Source: Mollicutes bacterium
GTDB taxonomy: Bacteria; Bacillota_I; Bacilli_A; RF39; UBA660
Assembly (NCBI GenBank): GCA_003560455.1
Contig: PWIL01000059.1
Coordinates: 1-11,437, forward strand
Reading direction: 5' to 3'
Length of the DNA stretch: 11,437 nt
Shown here: positions 6,938 to 11,437 of the stretch, piece by piece
Layout of the letters: each line of letters starts with the position of its first letter
How positions within the stretch are numbered: the stretch's first letter is position 1
The notes under the pieces: generated by a model
Told to the model about the DNA's origin: nothing
Database searches by the model: none
The model's input: the letters and a program-made list of their open reading frames with translations, nothing else
Position numbers and translations under genes: made by a program

Positions 6938-7711
6938 TTAAAACAAACTAATTTTCTCAATAAAATCAGTAAAAGATATTTGACTGAAAAAAATTATTAA
7001 ACTAGCTAAACATAAAAACGGCCCGAAGGGGATAATCCGTTCATTTAAATGTTTGTTTAACATTAATAGTAGTGAAATGGGCAATGCAATAAAAGCAGCT
7101 AAAACGACGCTTAAAATAGCAAGTTCAACTCCTAGTAATAAACCAAAAACAAAAAGAAGTTTTATGTCACCACCACCCATAGATTCTTTTTTAAATAAAA
7201 AATCACCAAATAGTTTTATTCCCCACATTATAAAAAAAGCTATTAAACCATTAATTATAGCTATAACAGCCACTAATGCTGAATCAAAAAAAAGCAAATA
7301 TGCAATAATTAAAATCGCACTAACTATTAAAACTTCATCAGATAAAATCATAAAATGATAATCACTAATTATCAAAACTATCGCCATTGAAGATAATATA
7401 ATTGCTAAAATCAGTTCTGATGTAAAACCAAAAACATAAAAAGAAAGAGCGAATAAAAAACCAGTTAAAAACTCAAACAAAACATAAAAATAAGGAATTT
7501 TTATTTGACAATGTCGACATTTTCCTTTTTGTAGTATAAAAGAAACAATAGGGATTAATTCTTTGGGAGTTAATTGTGTATTACACTTTGAACAGTGGGA
7601 AGGCGGATTAATAATAGACTCGCCTCTTGGCAAACGAAAACCAACCACATTAAAAAAAGAACCAAAAATTGTCCCAAACACAAAAAAGACAATTAAATAA
7701 TAAATTAACAT
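6938..7711 (-). CDS. Prepilin peptidase (type IV leader peptidase, PilD/ComC family)
   Basis: A membrane aspartic protease that cleaves the short leader of type IV pilins and pseudopilins on the cytoplasmic side, and in full-length members also N-methylates the new N-terminus. The 257-residue protein has the N-terminal GSFFNVVGFRLPRGES motif (residues 17-32). A cytoplasmic zinc-type domain with two Cys pairs (C40/C43 and C65/C68) marks the bifunctional form. About seven further membrane spans carry the two catalytic aspartates, D117 in ISDYHFMILSD and D182 in the GGGDIK motif. The ATG follows a TAGGGGGT site overlapping the pilC stop, 10 nt away, so the two are coupled. Its presence implies pilin-like substrates elsewhere in the genome; none is certain in this window. 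Confidence 0.95.
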   Translation of the reverse strand: MLIYYLIVFFVFGTIFGSFFNVVGFRLPRGESIINPPSHCSKCNTQLTPKELIPIVSFILQKGKCRHCQIKIPYFYVLFEFLTGFLFALSFYVFGFTSELILAIILSSMAIVLIISDYHFMILSDEVLIVSAILIIAYLLFFDSALVAVIAIINGLIAFFIMWGIKLFGDFLFKKESMGGGDIKLLFVFGLLLGVELAILSVVLAAFIALPISLLLMLNKHLNERIIPFGPFLCLASLIIFFSQISFTDFIEKISLF

Positions 7712-7721
7712 GAAATACCCC

Positions 7722-10070
7722 CTATTGTTGAATCATCGTAAACATATTAAACATTGGAATAACAACCGATAAAACTATTACACCAACAACTGCGGTTAAA
7801 AATATAATCAATGCTGGTTCAATAACTGTTTTTAATCTTGTTACACTATTACGATGCAATTCTTGATAATAATTAGATACTTTTTCCATCATTTCGGGCA
7901 GTTGTCCGGTTTTTTCGCCAGTTACTAACATTTCATATGCTGGTTCTGGAAACGCCCAATGATTTTTAAAAGCCTCCGAGATTTTTTCACCTTTTGCTAA
8001 ATTATTTACTGTTTCTAAAATAATCATTTTATAAATTTCATTTTCAGTAATTGAGTTTAAAACTTCCATACTATCAGTAATAAAAACATTATGTGATAAT
8101 AATGATGAAAAAGTTTTAGAAAAAATTGTTACTTCATTATAAATAATAATATTTTTAAATACTGGCAAATGCATTAATAACCATTGAACCAAAATTCTAA
8201 ATATTTTTATACTTCCATACATATAATTTAAAATTATAGCACTAATCATTATTACTAATAAAATTGTAATAACATTTGTTTGCATGTATGAACTAGTATT
8301 AATAATAAAAGTTGTAATTTGCGGTATTTGATCGGCATCAAGTCCGGCATAAATTTCCACAAAACGCGGTATTACAAATAAAATTATAAAAGAAACAACA
8401 GCAATTGATAAAATAATAACAATAACTGGATAAATTAAAGCAGTAACCATTTGTTTGCGAGTTTTTTCAATTTCTGCATAATATTCAGACATATTATCAA
8501 GCGCTTCAGGTAATTCACCAGTCATTTCAGCAGCTTTTACCATATTAATAAGTAATCTTGGAAAAGCAACATTTTGTTTTCCCATGGCTGCTGATAAATT
8601 TTCACCCATGGTTAAATCATAAATAATTGTTTTAAAAATTCGTTGATATGATTTTTTTCGATATTGTTTTGTTAATATTTTCAACGCTTCTACTAACGGA
8701 ATACCCGCTTTAATATAAGTTGATAATTGTGTTAAGAAAAAAGTTAAATCAGCATTTTTAATTCGCGTTTTATTATTTTGCGGCTTCCCATATAAGAAAG
8801 TGATCCATTTATTTGTTTTTATACTATATACTTCATAACCTTCACTAAGTAAATATGAATGGACCTCAACTTTAGAATAAGCCTCTAATTGTCCCTTGAC
8901 AATCTTTCCATCAGGATTTTTTGCGACATAAATATAAAATAATTTAACCTTACTTTTTATAGCATCTTCACTATCAAAACTCATTAACAACGCTTCTCGT
9001 TCAAGCGCTAAGCGATTTTGTTTAGTTTTTACAATTGCTAAATTATTAAATCGAATTTTAAACCAACTCTTAATCGCTGAGGGAAAATTTATAATAGTTT
9101 TTGAAATATCGCGGACGTTTTTCTTTTTTTGCTTTTTACCTTTTTTACCATATAATTCCTGTCGTTTAAAATAAATTTCTTCTGCTTTTTTTCGAGCCTC
9201 GGCTTCATCTTTGCGCTCTCGTTCTGCAAGAATTTCGGCCATTTTTTTTCTTTTTTGTTCATCTTTTTCGGCTAACATTTTTTCGCGTAAATCTTTCCGC
9301 TTAAGTCTTGCTTCTTCAGCGGGTGTTAATTTCTTAATTTTATCACCAATCAATTTGGACGTTTTAGTTCGTTTTTTTAATCGAGCTTTATTAGTAATTT
9401 TTTCCCTTTTATTCGCTAATGAAAGATTAATATAAGTGAAAACATCAGTTATTAAAGTATAAACAAATACAAATGGAAAAATAATTCCTTTTATAACTAA
9501 TGCAAAAGCACGATAAACTAGATAATTGACAAATAAAAACGCTACTATTATTTTTTGAATTATAAAAATCGGCAACGAAACTTTTATTTTTTCTTTTTCT
9601 TTTTTAACTGTTGTTTTTGTAAGATCCTTTTTTTCCTGTTTTGGTTGAACTTTTTTAGTTTTTTGTAGTTTTGCTTCTAATTTTGCTAATTTTTTTTCTT
9701 CACGGGCAATTACTTTTTCTTGATCAAAGTAATAAACAAACGGAAACATGATTGCATATATAATGTAAAGTATAATCTTTTTTAAAAAATAAAAAATTAA
9801 TGCGAAAAAATTATATATCATTTTTAAAATAAAAAGCGGACCTTTAAAAATAATATATATTTTTTGACTAATAAAAATAAAACCACTTGTAATTTGGGTA
9901 GCTATTTCACTAATATTAAAAGATTTCTTTTCTGCTTTTTCAGCAATTTGTTGAGCCTTTTTAGCTGTTTCAATTTTTGATTTTGGTATTTTTCTAATAT
10001 TGCTCGGGTTTTGTTTCTTGCCGAAATTGCTGTTTTTTTTAGATTTATCTTTTTTTTTCACAAACCCCAC
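7722..10070 (-). CDS. PilC/GspF/ComGB-family platform protein with a ~375-residue N-terminal extension
   Basis: The inner-membrane platform protein of type IV pilus, type II secretion or competence pseudopilus machines, which couples the assembly ATPase to pilin polymerisation. Residues ~377-782 are a complete family member: an N-terminal cytoplasmic part (FYIYVAKNPDGKIVKG, 378-393), a first T2SSF domain (~440-565) with EMTGELPEALDNMSEYY (515-531), and a second (~645-775) with EKTGQLPEMMEKVSNYY (719-735), plus three membrane spans. Usual length is about 350-410 residues; this one is 782. The extra 375 residues comprise a Lys-rich tail (1-50), a hydrophobic stretch (~63-115), a Lys/Glu-rich helix (120-163), a second hydrophobic stretch (~165-215) and a long charged coiled coil (~222-320). 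The start is GTG at 10070 or GTG at 10061; no ATG is available. An extended -10 promoter lies upstream. Confidence 0.93.
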   Translation of the reverse strand: MGFVKKKDKSKKNSNFGKKQNPSNIRKIPKSKIETAKKAQQIAEKAEKKSFNISEIATQITSGFIFISQKIYIIFKGPLFILKMIYNFFALIFYFLKKIILYIIYAIMFPFVYYFDQEKVIAREEKKLAKLEAKLQKTKKVQPKQEKKDLTKTTVKKEKEKIKVSLPIFIIQKIIVAFLFVNYLVYRAFALVIKGIIFPFVFVYTLITDVFTYINLSLANKREKITNKARLKKRTKTSKLIGDKIKKLTPAEEARLKRKDLREKMLAEKDEQKRKKMAEILAERERKDEAEARKKAEEIYFKRQELYGKKGKKQKKKNVRDISKTIINFPSAIKSWFKIRFNNLAIVKTKQNRLALEREALLMSFDSEDAIKSKVKLFYIYVAKNPDGKIVKGQLEAYSKVEVHSYLLSEGYEVYSIKTNKWITFLYGKPQNNKTRIKNADLTFFLTQLSTYIKAGIPLVEALKILTKQYRKKSYQRIFKTIIYDLTMGENLSAAMGKQNVAFPRLLINMVKAAEMTGELPEALDNMSEYYAEIEKTRKQMVTALIYPVIVIILSIAVVSFIILFVIPRFVEIYAGLDADQIPQITTFIINTSSYMQTNVITILLVIMISAIILNYMYGSIKIFRILVQWLLMHLPVFKNIIIYNEVTIFSKTFSSLLSHNVFITDSMEVLNSITENEIYKMIILETVNNLAKGEKISEAFKNHWAFPEPAYEMLVTGEKTGQLPEMMEKVSNYYQELHRNSVTRLKTVIEPALIIFLTAVVGVIVLSVVIPMFNMFTMIQQ

Positions 10071-10081
10071 CTTACTCCTTT
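10061..10081 (-). promoter_or_regulatory. Ribosome binding site and alternative GTG starts of the platform-protein gene
   Basis: AAAGGAG (10081-10075) lies only 4 nt from GTG at 10070-10068, which is tight, while a second in-frame GTG at 10061-10059 has GGTGGGG five nt before it. Either would be used with a non-ATG start, and the protein differs by three residues. Confidence 0.6.
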
Positions 10082-10095
10082 ATATTCTAAAAATA

Positions 10096-10124
10096 ATTAT
10101 ACCACAAAAAATATTATTTTAAAA
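10096..10124 (-). promoter_or_regulatory. Extended -10 promoter of the pilus/nusB block
   Basis: On the minus strand TGGTATAAT (10104-10096) is a perfect extended -10, with a weak -35 (TTTTAA, 10124-10119) at 17 nt. The predicted transcript starts near 10089, about 20 nt before the GTG, with AAAGGAG in the leader. It sits between holA and the platform gene and is the only convincing promoter for the seven genes down to the hairpin at 4062-4088. Confidence 0.7.
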
Positions 10125-11042
10125 CTAATTATTACCATAAATAAATAATTCCAAAGCATTTTCACTTTTTATTGTTCCAGTTTTTATTCCAATATCAACA
10201 TTGATTAAATTCAATAGTAATTCAAAAATTTTTTGTTCACAATAAATAAATTTTTTTTGATTAGCTAATTTTACTCGATAAGGATGTATTTTTAATTTAT
10301 TTGCTATCTCACTAAAATCATAACCCAAATTATATAATTGACTAGTTTGATAAATTAATCTTAATTGATTAGCAATTAAAGCTATAATTTTTGTTGAATC
10401 ATCATTATATTTAATTATATTTTGATAAGCCAATATTGCATTTTTGGCATCTTTATTAATAATTGCATCAAGCAAACAAAAAATGTCTGGTTGATTATAT
10501 ACACTTGTTACTAATTCAACCTCTACATCAGTTATTGTTTTTGTACTACAATAACTTTTTAATTTCTGGCTTTCATTTTCAATTATATTTAAATCATTAC
10601 CTGTTTTTGAAATAAATAATTGAATCGTGTTATCCGAAATTTGATAATCCAAGAAAAAAGATTTTACAATTAAAAAAACATCTTTTTTTTGATTAAATTG
10701 TTCAATAGTTCCTTTATTTTTTATTGCTTTAAATATTTTTTTTCGTTGATCAAAAATAGTCAAATTAAAATTAAAAATTAAAATTGTTTGCGGATTAGGA
10801 TTATTTAAATAATCAATTAACTTTGTTTCGTCTTTGCAATTAATTAGCAATGAATGATCACTAATAATAATCCCTTTTTTTTCACCAAATAACGAATTTG
10901 TATTACAATAATTAATTATTTCTTCTAAAGAAACAGAATTGTCGGCGTAATTTTGAATATTATTTAAATCTATTTCAATTAAAATTTCTTTTAAATATTT
11001 TTGTTTTTGAAATTGATTATCACCATATAAAAAATAAATCAT
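10125..11042 (-). CDS. holA: DNA polymerase III delta subunit
   Basis: HolA is the clamp-loader subunit that opens the beta sliding clamp. The 305-residue protein is a little shorter than the usual 330-345. Recognisable parts: a degenerate N-terminal nucleotide-binding region with FLYGDNQF (4-11); SLFGEKKGIII (50-60), the clamp-binding region; TGNDLNIIENESQKLKSYC (147-165), the conserved helix before domain III; FCLLDAIINKDAKNAI (188-203); IALIANQLRLIYQ (220-231); and HPYRVKLA (253-260). Family membership is therefore well supported. Its ATG overlaps the stop of the upstream gene (ATGA, 4 nt) and has no strong ribosome binding site of its own, so it is probably translated by coupling. The downstream platform gene has its own promoter. 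Confidence 0.93.
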   Translation of the reverse strand: MIYFLYGDNQFQKQKYLKEILIEIDLNNIQNYADNSVSLEEIINYCNTNSLFGEKKGIIISDHSLLINCKDETKLIDYLNNPNPQTILIFNFNLTIFDQRKKIFKAIKNKGTIEQFNQKKDVFLIVKSFFLDYQISDNTIQLFISKTGNDLNIIENESQKLKSYCSTKTITDVEVELVTSVYNQPDIFCLLDAIINKDAKNAILAYQNIIKYNDDSTKIIALIANQLRLIYQTSQLYNLGYDFSEIANKLKIHPYRVKLANQKKFIYCEQKIFELLLNLINVDIGIKTGTIKSENALELFIYGNN

Positions 11043-11437
11043 CTAATCAAATAAGGTAAACTTTTAGTTCCTTCTCCTGTAAAATTTAAATTTCCATTTA
11101 AATATAATGTTGGGTTAAAAGAAAAATTTTCATTATCAGCATAGATGCTTTGTGATAGAGAATTTTCATTTGTCATAAAAGAATCAAATTCTTGTGCACT
11201 TCGAACGCCATATACTCTATCATTTGATTCACCAATATCAGCAGTTAATGTCCAGAAATTAATACCTTTAAAAATTGATTGTCTAATTTCATTAATTCTT
11301 CTATTATCATTTGGATTAGCAGTTCGATATTCAGCAATTGCTTTATCTATTTGATCAACATTTAACATTACTCGATTATTGGTAACATTGATTACCTGAA
11401 ATAAAAAATTATCCCGTGGAATTTGATGATTTGCATA
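11039..11437 (-). CDS. C-terminal part of an unidentified, possibly surface-exposed protein, open at right edge
   Basis: The minus-strand frame is open from the window edge to TGA at 11041-11039, giving 132 residues; the true start is off the right side. An internal ATG at 11368 exists, but the frame continues upstream without a stop and no ribosome binding site is seen there, so it is better read as an interior methionine. The sequence is polar, Asn-rich and not membranous. It has a helical stretch (IDKAIAEYRTANPNDNRRI), then an aromatic region (INFWTLTADIGESNDRVYGV), and ends LYLNGNLNFTGEGTKSLPYLIR. Tails of the form GxGTxxxPYxI are common on secreted or pilin-like proteins of low-GC bacteria, which together with the nearby pilus genes suggests, but does not show, an extracellular role. 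It overlaps holA by 4 nt. No family was recognised. Confidence 0.75.
   Translation of the reverse strand, partial: YANHQIPRDNFLFQVINVTNNRVMLNVDQIDKAIAEYRTANPNDNRRINEIRQSIFKGINFWTLTADIGESNDRVYGVRSAQEFDSFMTNENSLSQSIYADNENFSFNPTLYLNGNLNFTGEGTKSLPYLIR

Noticed and set aside
5091..7358. Plus-strand open frames opposite xseB, xseA and the prepilin peptidase gene
   Set aside because: They lie opposite strongly recognisable genes, have no ribosome binding sites or family-like sequence, and are explained by low stop density antisense to those genes.
10102..10135. Terminator hairpin after holA
   Set aside because: Only a 4-bp A/T stem (ATTA/TAAT) before a T-run is present, too weak to call.
11039..11368. 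Treating the ATG at 11368 as the start of a complete 109-residue protein
   Set aside because: The frame is open upstream to the window edge and no ribosome binding site precedes this ATG, so it is more likely the tail of a longer gene.
1..11437. Mycoplasma-type genetic code (TGA as tryptophan)
   Set aside because: Trp in conserved positions is TGG, and TGA acts as a stop at 11041-11039 overlapping the holA start; no gene needs TGA readthrough.

Overview
This is a very AT-rich chromosomal segment from a low-GC Gram-positive relative, most likely a member of the Mycoplasmatota (Acholeplasma/Izemoplasma/Haloplasma-like). The composition, the small genes and the AGGAGG-type ribosome binding sites point there. 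TGA is a stop codon here: it ends the right-edge gene inside the holA start, and tryptophan is read from TGG (for example in MnmA and LepB). That excludes the Mycoplasma/Spiroplasma code. The lineage is an inference, since no rRNA or other marker is present.

Layout, left to right (all genes on the minus strand except one tiny peptide). At 1-1924 is the N-terminal part (641 codons) of a very large multi-spanning membrane protein that runs off the left edge. At 1949-2743 is a DNA-binding helix-turn-helix protein just upstream of it, with its own near-consensus promoter; the two form a regulator/membrane-protein pair. At 2801-3898 is mnmA (tRNA 2-thiouridylase). At 3966-4052 on the plus strand is a 28-residue hydrophobic peptide gene with its own -10, ribosome binding site and a strong hairpin terminator. 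From 4080 to 10070 is a long co-directional block, in transcription order: a PilC/GspF-like inner-membrane platform protein with a giant N-terminal extension, a prepilin peptidase, nusB, xseA, xseB, lepB and a small bacterial PH-domain protein. It starts at an extended -10 promoter (10096-10124) and ends at the hairpin at 4062-4088. Further right are holA (DNA polymerase III delta) and, overlapping its start by 4 nt, the C-terminal end of an unidentified protein open at the right edge.

How the genes fit together. The block mixes housekeeping functions (NusB antitermination, exonuclease VII, signal peptidase I, HolA, MnmA) with two parts of a type IV pilus/type II secretion/competence machine (platform protein and prepilin peptidase). 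The assembly ATPase and pseudopilins are not in the window. The right-edge protein ends in a GxGTxxxPY-like tail often seen on surface proteins and may belong to the same theme, but this is unproven.

The most unusual items are the ~375-residue extension on the PilC homologue, which contains two similar hydrophobic hairpin-like modules separated by Lys/Glu-rich helices, and the free-standing 28-residue membrane-like peptide gene. No rRNA, tRNA, CRISPR, insertion sequence or attachment site was seen.
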